The notes beneath the pieces were generated by a model that worked only from the letters and a program-made list of their open reading frames with translations, was not told the DNA's origin and made no database searches. Shown one piece after another: positions 26,957 to 35,795 of a stretch of 64,000 nucleotides of DNA (position 1 is the stretch's first letter; the number at the start of each line of letters is the position of its first letter). The translations under genes and the position numbers were made by a program. The stretch spans positions 124,001-188,000 of the forward strand of contig NZ_JAJERH010000001.1 of the NCBI RefSeq assembly GCF_016919725.2, in the 5' to 3' direction. The stretch comes from Virgibacillus sp. AGTR. Lineage in GTDB: Bacteria; Bacillota; Bacilli; Bacillales; Amphibacillaceae.

Positions 26957-27464
26957 GATACTACTTTCTCTCTCGTTTTTATAAACGTGAGATTTTATTA
27001 ATCTATGTGCTAGGAAATAGTATCAGACCTAAACAGTCAAAGCTATTATAATTTTTACAAAGGAACTGTTCAAAAACAAAGGCAGCACGAAGATTTTTGA
27101 ATTCATATCATTAGCGAAGGCTTCAAATTTAAAAAGTATGCTTATCCTTTCCTTTTGTTAATAGTATGCTAATGTTAAATTATAACCCCTAAAGACAATC
27201 ATCGTATCATATTTTTATTTACATATCCCCCGTAAATAAATTTATTATTTTCTTATGGTTTAGAAACTCCTCAGAACTATCGACATACTTTTCACCCTCA
27301 GCACTCAATAATACGTAGTTATCCAAAAACATATTTCGTTATTTATTACCCAGTTCTCAACACTTTCTATGCTATGGTTACTTAAATTCCTAAGTATTAT
27401 TTCATACATAATAAGCAAGCCAATTACTTCATTATCAGCATGATCTAATCTATAGAAATAAAAA
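26957..27464. other. Intergenic stretch without features
   Basis: About 500 bases, AT-rich, without supportable ORFs or hairpins on either strand. A yybP-ykoY type riboswitch, which often precedes terC genes, was looked for and not seen. Confidence 0.4.
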
Positions 27465-27495
27465 CCTGGCATTCCAAAGATTCAAATACCAGGTA
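27465..27495 (-). terminator. Intrinsic terminator of the ascorbate-type PTS operon
   Basis: Stem ACCTGGcATT/AATACCAGGT with a T-run (TTTTTATTT) on the minus strand, 11 bases past the stop of the IIC gene. Confidence 0.8.
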
Positions 27496-27505
27496 GTATA
27501 AATAA

Positions 27506-28867
27506 TCATGCCACGTCTTTCTTCTCTACATTCTTTACCGTCTTCCAGCCGACGGCGTAAATTACGACTAAGCCTACAAAAATAACGATGATAAATAATA
27601 GATTAGATTGAATAAACTGAATCAAATTCCCTAGTATGATCCCAACTATGCCAAAATCAGCATCACCGAATGTCGTACCCTCAAATCCAAGTGTTCCTAA
27701 TACAGGGAGTAATAATGCTGGAAGGAAGCTAATAATAAACCCGTTAGCCATTGCTCCAATAACAGCACCTCTACGTCCACCAGTAGCATTTCCAAACACC
27801 CCAGCGGCTGCCCCAGTAAAGAAATGTGGTACCAATCCTGGAACAATTACTTTCAAATCAAATAAAGGAAGAAGAAGCATACTCATTAATCCTGCAATAA
27901 AACTAAATAAAAAACCGATAATAACAGCGTTTCCAGCGAAAGGAAAGATAGCAGGACAATCTAAAGCCGGTTTGGCATTAGGAACAAATTTATCTGCCAC
28001 TCCCTTAAAGGCCGGTACTATTTCTCCTAAAAGCATTCGAACACCAGCTAAAATAATATATACACCTGCAGCAAATGTTAACCCCTGTAAGAAAGCAAAT
28101 ACTAGAAAGTTTTGTCCGTTACTTAATTCCGATTCAATAAATGTAGGACCAGCACAAGCAGCTACGATAAAGAACAAAATCACCATCGTTAATGATACAG
28201 AAACGGAAGTATCACGAAGGAATCCAAGAGACTTAGGCACCTTTAATTCTTCTGTTGATTTCGAATTTTTCCCAATTAATTTACCAACTAACGCAGATAC
28301 AACGTAACCCATTGATCCAAAATGACCTATCGCAAAATCATCTGAACCAGTAATTTTACGTGTGAATGGCTGCAGCATAGCTGGTGAAAGAACCATCAAT
28401 GAACCTAATATAATTGATCCCACCACAATTAGGATTACACCTGTAAGTCCACCTGTTGTTAGGATTACACCAATCATACATGCCATAAACATCGTATGAT
28501 GTCCAGTTAAAAAGATGTATTTATATGGTGTAAGTCGTGCTAATATAATATTTACTACCATACCAAACAACATAATCATTGCCGTTTCCGTTCCAAAACT
28601 TTGCTGAGCAACCGCCACTATTGCTTCATTATTTGGAATAACACCGTCTACGCTAAAAGCTTCATTAAACATACTAGAAAATTGCCCAAGTGCCAATACA
28701 ATAACATTTGCTCCTGCATCTAAAATCACAAAGCCCATAATTGTTTTGAGTGTTCCAGAAACCACTTCGGCAACATTCTTTCTTTGAGCTATTAATCCGA
28801 TTAAGGCAAATAACCCAACAAGGATTGCTGGTGTTCCTAGCACATCATTCATTATTAAATCAATCAT
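27506..28867 (-). CDS. PTS ascorbate-type transporter subunit IIC (UlaA-like)
   Basis: A 453-aa integral membrane permease of the UlaA/SgaT family with about 11 helices. Recognisable segments are FVILDAGANVIVLALGQFS, LTGHHTMFMACM (the substrate-site region) and FFTGAAAGVFGNATGGRRGA. It would transport and, with its IIB and IIA partners, phosphorylate L-ascorbate or a related sugar acid. It is the last gene of the operon regulator-IIB-IIC. No catabolic ula genes (lactonase, decarboxylase) follow, so the true substrate is uncertain. Confidence 0.9.
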   Translation of the reverse strand: MIDLIMNDVLGTPAILVGLFALIGLIAQRKNVAEVVSGTLKTIMGFVILDAGANVIVLALGQFSSMFNEAFSVDGVIPNNEAIVAVAQQSFGTETAMIMLFGMVVNIILARLTPYKYIFLTGHHTMFMACMIGVILTTGGLTGVILIVVGSIILGSLMVLSPAMLQPFTRKITGSDDFAIGHFGSMGYVVSALVGKLIGKNSKSTEELKVPKSLGFLRDTSVSVSLTMVILFFIVAACAGPTFIESELSNGQNFLVFAFLQGLTFAAGVYIILAGVRMLLGEIVPAFKGVADKFVPNAKPALDCPAIFPFAGNAVIIGFLFSFIAGLMSMLLLPLFDLKVIVPGLVPHFFTGAAAGVFGNATGGRRGAVIGAMANGFIISFLPALLLPVLGTLGFEGTTFGDADFGIVGIILGNLIQFIQSNLLFIIVIFVGLVVIYAVGWKTVKNVEKKDVA

Positions 28868-28903
28868 TTATACGTCTCCCCCTTCTTTAAATGTATAGTA
28901 AAG

Positions 28904-29170
28904 TTAGATGTTTTGCTCAATCGCGTCTCGAAGTTCTCCTTTATCCATTAGATTTTTAAGCTTAATAACATTTTTCTTACCATCCTCTAAACTATTAACA
29001 ATATCTTCTGACCCTAAGAACACATCGGCTTGTTCAGATTTTGCTGTAGCTAAATCTGTATGAGATACATCAGCCTCTTTACCAAGCTCCTTCAAGATTG
29101 CTTTCACGTTCATTTCAACAATCATGCTACTTCCTAACCCATTTCCACAAACAACTAGTATTTTTTTCAT
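28904..29170 (-). CDS. PTS ascorbate-type subunit IIB (UlaB-like)
   Basis: An 88-aa cytosolic phosphocarrier of the lactose/ascorbate IIB fold. The active cysteine is in KKILVVCGNGLGSSMIV at residue 8, within the P-loop-like CGNGLGSS. It receives phosphate from the IIA domain, here supplied by the regulator encoded just upstream (11 bases), and passes it to the sugar bound by IIC. Confidence 0.92.
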   Translation of the reverse strand: MKKILVVCGNGLGSSMIVEMNVKAILKELGKEADVSHTDLATAKSEQADVFLGSEDIVNSLEDGKKNVIKLKNLMDKGELRDAIEQNI

Positions 29171-29181
29171 GTTATTTCCTC

Positions 29182-31293
29182 CTAAATAAGATTAATTTGG
29201 TTAATGATATTCTGTACATCTTGTATATTTTCTGATGCAATTAACTGCTGTACATTTTCTTCTACCGACAGAAGGTCTGTCAATTGAGAAAGCGCAGTTA
29301 AATGAGTTTCATTATCAATAGCTGCTAGCACAATGATTAACTGTGCACGGTGCTTTTCCTTTGCTGAAAAATATACTGGTTCCTTTAATCGCAAAAAGCT
29401 CATACCTAATCTCTCTACTCCAGTTTCTGGTCTTGCATGTGGCAGAGCTATGTTTGGTGCTAATACGATGTATGGGCCCATCTCCTTCACATTATCGATC
29501 ATCTCCTTAACATAAGTTGGTTTAATTGCTCTTTGCAAAACTAAAGGCTCTGCTGCTACTTTAATAGCCTCTTGCCAATTAGACACATGATCTCTGAACT
29601 GTATCGTTTTCTCTGTTAACAACTCATTAAGCATTGGTTTTCGTATCTCCTTTACATGATGAGTTCGATCCTGCAGCATTTTTTTTAAAGTCTCTTGTAA
29701 GCCAATTGGATCTCTAATCGAAGCGAACCTCGCAATTATCTCCATAAATGCATTCGTTTCATCATGAGTTACGGTTTCTATGTTAAACATATCATTCACT
29801 TGCATTAAAATACGTTCCTTATCATGATTGGATAAAATCGGTGCTACATGAATAACTGGGATATCCTTCTCTTTAAGATAATTCGTTGAAAAAATAACAT
29901 CTACCTGATGGTGTTGCTGATTAAATTCACGGATGGATTGAACAGCAACTACATCAAGTCCAACGATTAAGCTTTCCAGTTGGGTTTTTAGCATATTTGA
30001 TGTCCCTATCCCATTTTCACATACAATAATAGCCCGATAATTTACATTCACCTGTTTTTTTTCTTTCTTTAACCATCCGCCAAAATGTAAAGAAATATAT
30101 GCAATCTCATCCTCTGGTATCTGTTTGCCGACATAGTACTCCAAATGAACGATAACTTGCTTTGTAAAATGGTAAATTTCTTCATAATTTTTTCGAATGC
30201 TCTCTGTTAAATGATTGGAATATTTTACGTCATACTTCAAACGATAATATGTTGGTTTAATATGTGAAATAAGATTCCTCTCTAGACCATCTCGATCATC
30301 AAAAATGACACATGCATTATTTTGGAATTCTGATACCATACGATGAACCACACGTTGAAGACCACGTAATTCTCGTTCTGTATAATTTCGAAAATCATCA
30401 TGATGGACCTTTAAGCCTAGTAAGCTCATTGTTAAAAAACATATTTCATCATCTGGGATTTCCAGTTGATATTTAGTAGTTAATCTATTAGATATGAACT
30501 GAGCTGCGTGAAAGTATACAGATTGACGTAATACATTCTTTTCTTCTATATCAATTGCTACAATTTGTTCTGCCTTTACTCGCTTCACTACTACCAATAA
30601 CTGTATTAACAGCATTTCTACCATTTCATCTGTTAACGTTAAACCAAGTTCGCATTCCGCTTCATGAATGATAGCTAGAATAGCTTCCCTAGCATGGTCA
30701 GCTTGATGGTACAGCTTAGAAAACGGATTGAGAATTTGATAGATTTTTTTCTGAAATATATCTGATTCTTTCTGTAATAATGTATAGGATAAAATATGAG
30801 CAACTAGTCTCCTTTTCTGCTCTTCCGAACCGTCAACTTGATAGCCGATTGGTCTTGTATAATGCAGACGAAGATAATGCTTGGACAAATAAGCTTTAAC
30901 ATGCTTTATATCCTTTATTACAGAACTACGACTCATGTTAGTCATATCCATAAAGCCTCTCATAGTAGAAGGCTCATTATCAGTCAATAGCCTGATTGTA
31001 AGGAGTAACTTTCTTTCTTGCTCTGAAAATTGATATGCATAGTCATCCGTCACAATAATCCCTTGATAAATTAATTCTTTTCTAGTCTTATCTACTAAAT
31101 AAACTCCTTTTCCATAGCAATTTTGGATTGGTTCTAAGCATTGCTCTGTCAGCCAATTATTAAGTTGGTCTAAATCGTAGTAAATGGTACGCTGAGAAAC
31201 TCCCAATAATTCAGATAATCTTCTTGTGTGAATTGGTTTACATTCTTTCATAACTATAGATAATAAGTACGCGCGCCTTTTATCTAATACCAT
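29182..31293 (-). CDS. PRD-containing transcriptional regulator with IIB-like and IIA domains (MtlR/LicR type)
   Basis: A protein of about 703 aa. Domains in order: helix-turn-helix near residues 7-60 (RRLSELLGVSQRTIYYDLDQL), a second wHTH, two PTS regulation domains (residues about 180-400, conserved histidines in NHLTES...HFGGW regions), a IIB-like domain with the cysteine in AIIVCENGIGTSNML, and a C-terminal IIA domain with the phosphohistidine in APNIALPHARPE. The ATG at 31293 has AAAGG at 9 bases. No separate IIA gene exists in the operon, so this IIA domain may serve transport as well as regulation. It likely activates the operon when substrate is available. Confidence 0.92.
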   Translation of the reverse strand: MVLDKRRAYLLSIVMKECKPIHTRRLSELLGVSQRTIYYDLDQLNNWLTEQCLEPIQNCYGKGVYLVDKTRKELIYQGIIVTDDYAYQFSEQERKLLLTIRLLTDNEPSTMRGFMDMTNMSRSSVIKDIKHVKAYLSKHYLRLHYTRPIGYQVDGSEEQKRRLVAHILSYTLLQKESDIFQKKIYQILNPFSKLYHQADHAREAILAIIHEAECELGLTLTDEMVEMLLIQLLVVVKRVKAEQIVAIDIEEKNVLRQSVYFHAAQFISNRLTTKYQLEIPDDEICFLTMSLLGLKVHHDDFRNYTERELRGLQRVVHRMVSEFQNNACVIFDDRDGLERNLISHIKPTYYRLKYDVKYSNHLTESIRKNYEEIYHFTKQVIVHLEYYVGKQIPEDEIAYISLHFGGWLKKEKKQVNVNYRAIIVCENGIGTSNMLKTQLESLIVGLDVVAVQSIREFNQQHHQVDVIFSTNYLKEKDIPVIHVAPILSNHDKERILMQVNDMFNIETVTHDETNAFMEIIARFASIRDPIGLQETLKKMLQDRTHHVKEIRKPMLNELLTEKTIQFRDHVSNWQEAIKVAAEPLVLQRAIKPTYVKEMIDNVKEMGPYIVLAPNIALPHARPETGVERLGMSFLRLKEPVYFSAKEKHRAQLIIVLAAIDNETHLTALSQLTDLLSVEENVQQLIASENIQDVQNIINQINLI

Positions 31294-31321
31294 TTTGAAA
31301 TACCTTTCTAGAAAGTAATTT

Positions 31322-31352
31322 TGCAAAAATAAAAAGCTGATTTATTTTTGCA
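31322..31352. promoter_or_regulatory. Perfect 12-bp inverted repeat upstream of the PTS regulator
   Basis: TGCAAAAATAAA (31322-31333) and TTTATTTTTGCA (31341-31352) around a 7-base spacer, about 30 bases before the regulator start. A related half, TTGCAATAATAAA, lies at about 31434. It suits a binding site of the PRD regulator or a 5'-UTR hairpin. Confidence 0.55.
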
Positions 31353-31391
31353 TCGCTTTACACCGTAATTATAACCCTATTATTACGTTTG

Positions 31392-31405
31392 TGTAAGAGG
31401 TTTCA
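31392..31405. promoter_or_regulatory. Near-consensus cre (CcpA) site
   Basis: TGTAAGAGGTTTCA matches the cre pattern TGTAANCGNTNNCA with one mismatch (A for C). It lies about 100 bases upstream of the PTS regulator, where catabolite repression of a sugar operon is expected. Confidence 0.5.
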
Positions 31406-31482
31406 CAGACCATAAAATGTAAGATTATGATTTTGCAATAATAAACAGTAGAGCAACATCACAGACAGCCTATATCCATGAA

Positions 31483-31523
31483 AAAGCGAAGATAGTTCAA
31501 GTAATATCAACTATCTTCGCTTT
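31483..31523. terminator. Strong bidirectional hairpin
   Basis: A perfect 15-bp inverted repeat AAAGCGAAGATAGTT/AACTATCTTCGCTTT with an 11-base loop. It probably ended the decayed minus-strand gene at about 31600-31910 and now insulates the PTS operon from the XRE gene. Confidence 0.75.
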
Positions 31524-31599
31524 ATATAATCTTTCATTTATATAGGTCTTTTCAATAATATAACGACTGCTGTTTAACCTAGTATCATAGAATACTCTA

Positions 31600-31914
31600 A
31601 ATTACATACAAATCGTACTTTATATTTCTGCTACTCCAAGCACCGTGTTTTGTTCACTTTCTATTATCATTAATTCAGCTCTTTCAATTTCTTTGGTTTA
31701 AAGCGATTTGGCTGGATTCATTTAATTTTACTACTGTATACGCATCGTCATCGGCTGCTGTGAAGATACTTCAACAGACAATTTCAAGGAAGCTCTTTTC
31801 CCCAGGACTTCAAAATCAAACATATACCAAAATACTTGGTTTACACAATAGAAATAAATACCCTGAAATGATTTGAAAAAGTACCTACACGCTTCATTTT
31901 ATATGCATCGCTCC
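31600..31914 (-). pseudogene. Remnant of a small unidentified gene
   Basis: On the minus strand AGGAG lies just after the XRE-DUF1232 stop and is followed by ATGAAGCGTGTAGG (frame stops after 18 codons). Further down, two frames give coherent pieces, DDDAYTVVKLNESSQIALNQ and EIERAELMIIESEQNTVLGVAEI, the latter ending at a stop. A strong terminator follows. This looks like a frameshifted gene of about 90 codons, but I cannot name it. Confidence 0.35.
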
Positions 31915-31916
31915 TA

Positions 31917-32549
31917 TTATTTTTGCGATAAAAGCTGGGTTGCAGTTTGAACAGCAATCGCATCATCAATAAAGCCGATTGGAAATAGGTAATCAGGCAC
32001 TAAGTCCATCGTTAAGATAAAATAGATTAACACACCACCCATTACAGCTAGTTCCTTTGCGTTCCCCTTACGTAATGTAAATTTCGTAAATATATCCTGA
32101 AGCTGTTGGATGTATGGTCCAACACCTGCTACCTTTTTCACTTTTTCTTTAAATTCCTTACGTATGATTTCTTCCCCTTCATCCGTTCTAGAGTATTGTT
32201 GATAAGAAGATAACCGTTGCTCTAACAAATCAAGGGTAAATTCCTCTTGATGGATATCCGATTTTTCTATAACTTTTTGCATTTGTCGTATCGTTTCATT
32301 AGCATCATCAGTTACATTCTTTTCGATTTCATAACCAGCAGCTCGCATCAAATTTACAATCGGAACGTCCAATACTTGAGCAAATACTTGTAAATGATTT
32401 AAGTTAGCACGTCGCTTTCCATTAACAATTCGCGATATCGTCGCTACATCGATGGAAGTCAATTTACTGAATTTACGCATAGATAATGATTTTTTATGCA
32501 AGAGTTCCTTTACTAAAGAACCTAACGTATCATTTTCATTTAGAGACAT
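31917..32549 (-). CDS. XRE-type HTH protein with C-terminal DUF1232 domain
   Basis: A protein of about 210 aa. Residues 10-70 form a Cro/CI-type helix-turn-helix (LSMRKFSKLTSIDVATISRIVNGKRR). The C-terminal 55 residues contain the DUF1232 (YkvA-like) membrane-associated motif LTMDLVPDYLFPIGFIDDAIAV. The ATG at 32549 is preferred over the GTG at 32555 because GGAG is 8 bases from it. The combination suggests a membrane-linked regulator. It is divergent from the LCP gene; TTGAC/GTCAA repeats in the shared promoter region could be its operators. Confidence 0.85.
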   Translation of the reverse strand: MSLNENDTLGSLVKELLHKKSLSMRKFSKLTSIDVATISRIVNGKRRANLNHLQVFAQVLDVPIVNLMRAAGYEIEKNVTDDANETIRQMQKVIEKSDIHQEEFTLDLLEQRLSSYQQYSRTDEGEEIIRKEFKEKVKKVAGVGPYIQQLQDIFTKFTLRKGNAKELAVMGGVLIYFILTMDLVPDYLFPIGFIDDAIAVQTATQLLSQK

Positions 32550-32736
32550 TGTCACTACTCCTCATCTATAAAACTCTTTTTTACTTTATACCTTCATTAT
32601 AATTTTGTCAAAAACGTTGTATTTAAGTCAACATATTATGATGTGTTATTTATCAAAAATACAATCCATTTCTTAATAACACTTAATATAGTTCAATTAC
32701 ATTCTATCTCCAAGACATCTCCATCTATAAAGAATG

Positions 32737-32765
32737 TTGACAAAAAATCAACACATCTGTATATT
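32737..32765 (+). promoter_or_regulatory. Sigma-A promoter toward the LCP gene
   Basis: TTGACA at 32737 and TATATT at 32760 with a 17-bp spacer. The -35 is embedded in the palindrome GTTGACAAAAAATCAAC. It gives a 5' leader of about 130 bases before the LCP start. The rest of the divergent 350-bp gap holds nothing else I can support. Confidence 0.6.
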
Positions 32766-32906
32766 GGAAAATAATTATATCATATTTAATTCCATATAAA
32801 GGGAGTAAGTTGTAAAAGAAGCTTTTAGTAATATCAACTATACTATCAAGAGAGGAAAGCATAAGTACGTTTTACTAGTACAATACAGATGATGAAGGTG
32901 AGAAAT

Positions 32907-33851
32907 TTGGGTAAAGCAGCCAATAACCAAGTTAAAAGAAAAAAATTACGGAAGAAACGAAATCGAAAACTGATTTTATCGATAACATTATTAACTACAA
33001 TGATCATTATTTACTGTGTATATCAATATAATCAGGGGTTATCAATGAATAAAGGAGTAGCCAATACGACTGTTGAGCCATTTGAAGGAGAGGAAGTACA
33101 ATTTGGAGAAATAAAAGTACTTTTAATAGGAACCGATGCTCGAGGAGAAGAAAAAGGTAGATCCGATACATTGATGATTGGTTATTACAACCAGCATACA
33201 CATCAAATAAAAATTGTATCCTTAATGCGTGATACATACGTTGAAATTCCTGGTTATGGAATGCAAAAATTAAATGCAGCTTACTCTTTCGGGGGTCCAG
33301 AGTTATTAAGAAAAACCATTAAACATAATTTTGATATTAATATTAACTACTATGCAACCGTCGATTTTAATGGTTTTCCTAAAATTATAGATTTAGTTGC
33401 ACCTGATGGGATAAAAGTAAATATTGAAAAAGAAATGTCTAAAGGTATCGGCATGACACTGCATCCTGGCGAACAAATTTTGCATGGTGATCAATTATTA
33501 GGCTATGTTCGCTTTCGAAAAGATAGTCAAAATGACTTCGGTCGAGTAGAGCGTCAGCAAGAAGTATTGTCAAAATTAAAAGATCAAGCATTGAGGATCA
33601 ATCAATTAGTTAAACTTCCAAAAATATTAGGAGCTACCAACGCTTATATAGATACGAATGTAAATACACAAATTTTATATTCGATAGGTAAAGGTTTACT
33701 TACACATTCCAACGAAGGAGTAGAAACCTTACGCATCCCTACCGAAAATTCTTATACAAATTTACATGTAGATGCTGGAGCGGTGTTAAACATCGATCTT
33801 GAAAAAAATAAGCAAGCTTTAAAAGCGTTTTTAGAAAGCGATTATAAATAA
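32907..33851 (+). CDS. LytR-CpsA-Psr (LCP) family cell wall glycopolymer transferase
   Basis: A membrane-anchored enzyme of about 314 aa that attaches teichoic acid or similar polymers to peptidoglycan. A basic N-terminus and one helix (near residues 22-42) are followed by the extracellular LCP domain: LLIGTDARGEEKGRSDTLMI, VSLMRDTYVEIPG, KLNAAYSFGG and GYVRFRKDSQNDFGRVERQQEV, which contain the conserved arginines and aspartates for polyprenyl phosphate binding. The start is probably TTG at 32907 (AGGTGA 6 bases upstream); ATGs at 32889/32892 precede it without a good site. Confidence 0.93.
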   Translation: MGKAANNQVKRKKLRKKRNRKLILSITLLTTMIIIYCVYQYNQGLSMNKGVANTTVEPFEGEEVQFGEIKVLLIGTDARGEEKGRSDTLMIGYYNQHTHQIKIVSLMRDTYVEIPGYGMQKLNAAYSFGGPELLRKTIKHNFDININYYATVDFNGFPKIIDLVAPDGIKVNIEKEMSKGIGMTLHPGEQILHGDQLLGYVRFRKDSQNDFGRVERQQEVLSKLKDQALRINQLVKLPKILGATNAYIDTNVNTQILYSIGKGLLTHSNEGVETLRIPTENSYTNLHVDAGAVLNIDLEKNKQALKAFLESDYK

Positions 33852-33884
33852 GTCCGAGCTAATTTACGATAATATAGACTAGAC

Positions 33885-33925
33885 ACGGGACTGTGTAAGT
33901 GAGAGAGCTACACAGTTCCGTTTTT
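33885..33925 (+). terminator. Intrinsic terminator after the LCP gene
   Basis: Stem CGGGACTGTGTA/TACACAGTTCCG with an 11-base loop followed by TTTTT. The next 240 bases up to the small membrane gene hold no feature. Confidence 0.85.
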
Positions 33926-34170
33926 AAAACGGGCTCTATCATCGCTCATCAAGAAAACACTCATTTTTCCGGGCACGACTTCAGCATCCATATTTCCAGA
34001 AAACCCTTTCATTTTTTACTCGTATTTTCCACCCCTTAGTAAATTGAATAGGACGTAACGACAAAAATTATTGTTGCTTAATACAGGAATATTCAACACT
34101 CAACCTTACCTAGGCTTGCTTCTTAATCTGTTTTACTATTCATACATAATCTATTAAGACAAAAAATAAA

Positions 34171-34362
34171 TCATATGTAATCACTTACAATTTCGTTGAT
34201 TGCAGATTCATTATATAATAGATCTGCGATTACTAAGTAAACGAATGTTCCAACCACTATAAACAGCATGAGTACAATAAGTATTAGAACGATATTTCCA
34301 ATCACCTGTATCACCTTAGAATTCATCCATTTTTTCAACGGATCTTTCATCTTTTGAAACAT
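34171..34362 (-). CDS. Small single-pass membrane protein
   Basis: A 63-aa protein with a basic N-terminus, one long hydrophobic helix (residues about 18-45) and an acidic tail. AAAGGGGAGGG lies 6-7 bases before the ATG at 34362, so it is very likely expressed. I do not recognise a family. It is 23 bases downstream of the nitrilase-like gene and probably shares its transcript. Confidence 0.6.
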   Translation of the reverse strand: MFQKMKDPLKKWMNSKVIQVIGNIVLILIVLMLFIVVGTFVYLVIADLLYNESAINEIVSDYI

Positions 34363-34390
34363 TTCCACCCTCCCCTTTTAATTTTCCGTG

Positions 34391-35194
34391 CTAAAACAAC
34401 TTTTTATACAAGTGTGGTACTCTACTTTCAAAAACAGGTATATCTTTTCTAACTTGAGGAACTGTTGATGCATCAATTTGTGTGCAGAATGAGTCCTCGG
34501 AATACCTTGAACCCTCCACTACTATTTCTCCCCAAGGATCGATTACCATCGACTTACCACAAAATAGAATATTATTATATTCTCCTACTCTGTTTGCAGA
34601 AACAACGTACATCTGATTTTCAATAGCTCTCGCCAATTGGAGGATTCTCCAATGAGCAGCCCTAGCCTCTGGCCACTCTGCAACGACATGAAGAATTTCG
34701 ACTCCCTCAAGCGCTAAAGAACGAATGACCTCCGGAAAACGCAAGTCATAACATATAATTACACCCATCTTTACTCCTTCAAGTTCAAACACTGTTGGGG
34801 GCTTTTGACCACCTGTTAAGTACTTATGCTCATCTAGCATAGGAACTAAGTGGACCTTATTGTATTGATACACAACAACTCCATTACGATCAATAATGAA
34901 GGACGTATTATAGAAGCAATCATTCACTTTATTTGCAACTGAGCCCCCAATGATGTTTACATTTAGCGATAGCGCTAAGTTTTGTAAGAAACCTTTTGTT
35001 GGCTCACCACCTATATCTGCTTGTTCATCTAATGATGGTAGTGTATAAGCAGTTGTCCACATTTCTGGTAACACAACAACATCTGGTTTATTTTTAGCTA
35101 CTTCTCTTTTCATCCACTCTTTTACTTTAGCTCGATTTTTGGACGGGTTACCAGGGACAATATCCATCTGATAGATAGCATATTTCAATATCAT
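34391..35194 (-). CDS. Carbon-nitrogen hydrolase (nitrilase superfamily)
   Basis: A 267-aa amidase-type hydrolase. The catalytic triad is visible: glutamate in VVLPEMWTT, lysine in NKVHLVPM and cysteine in GVIICYDLRFPE. ALEGVEILHVVAEWPEAR and FCGKSMVIDPWGE follow as in omega-amidase and YafV/MtnU-type enzymes, so hydrolysis of a short omega-amide of a keto acid is a likely role. The ATG at 35194 has GGAGG upstream; an earlier in-frame ATG at 35257 has none. Confidence 0.88.
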   Translation of the reverse strand: MILKYAIYQMDIVPGNPSKNRAKVKEWMKREVAKNKPDVVVLPEMWTTAYTLPSLDEQADIGGEPTKGFLQNLALSLNVNIIGGSVANKVNDCFYNTSFIIDRNGVVVYQYNKVHLVPMLDEHKYLTGGQKPPTVFELEGVKMGVIICYDLRFPEVIRSLALEGVEILHVVAEWPEARAAHWRILQLARAIENQMYVVSANRVGEYNNILFCGKSMVIDPWGEIVVEGSRYSEDSFCTQIDASTVPQVRKDIPVFESRVPHLYKKLF

Positions 35195-35553
35195 TCTTAT
35201 CCCTCCAACATCGTTTTTTACTTCTAGCCCTTTATGCTTTTCACCACTATGTATCATACATCACAATTATCATAATTATCAATATTCAAATTATTGAAAA
35301 GCGAAAGCAGTTTCTATAAGACTACCTTCACTTAATTACATTCTATTGTGGCAGATATCGAAAAACGATTACCTAACTTAGTGATGGAACCAGCAAAGCG
35401 ACTTACTACCCCTAATGCTACTACCCCTAATGCTGTATGGTTAATTCTCCCTTGCTTATAGTTGTCTCCATCTTCATGATAACACATAATCCTGCCGATA
35501 GATGACCACCCTATGTTCTAGTCTACTTGACATTTGTTCATTTACGATATGAA

Positions 35554-35790
35554 CTACAAATGCTTTGGATTGTAAAATATTTCTAACATTATCCTTTTGT
35601 ATTCTATCCTCTTTGCGCTGAAAAGATTGTGAAATGGTTGGAGGATGTTACGATACGATATTAAAAAAGCTGATGGTGCTCCATGAATAGTACTGTCTTC
35701 AGTCTCAAATGCCATCGATCGCGGTACCACACTACCAATTAAATGTATTGGATTCAAAGAAAGCACTCCTACGCTACCCCCCTCCAAATT
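35554..35790 (-). pseudogene. Truncated flavin reductase-like gene
   Basis: The frame starts near GGAGGGGGG and reads LNPIHLIGSVVPRSMAFETED and HGAPSAF, the N-terminal flavin-binding signature of FMN-binding flavin reductases (normally LIGSVVPRPIAF...GAPFS). After about 45 residues the similarity is lost and the frame ends at 77 codons, whereas such proteins are about 200. Flavin reductase-like genes are commonly found next to ring-cleaving dioxygenases, as here (6-base spacing). Confidence 0.65.
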
Positions 35791-35795
35791 TATTA

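Noticed and set aside
26957-27460. yybP-ykoY manganese riboswitch ahead of the dead terC
   Set aside because: The conserved loop sequences of that class were not found.
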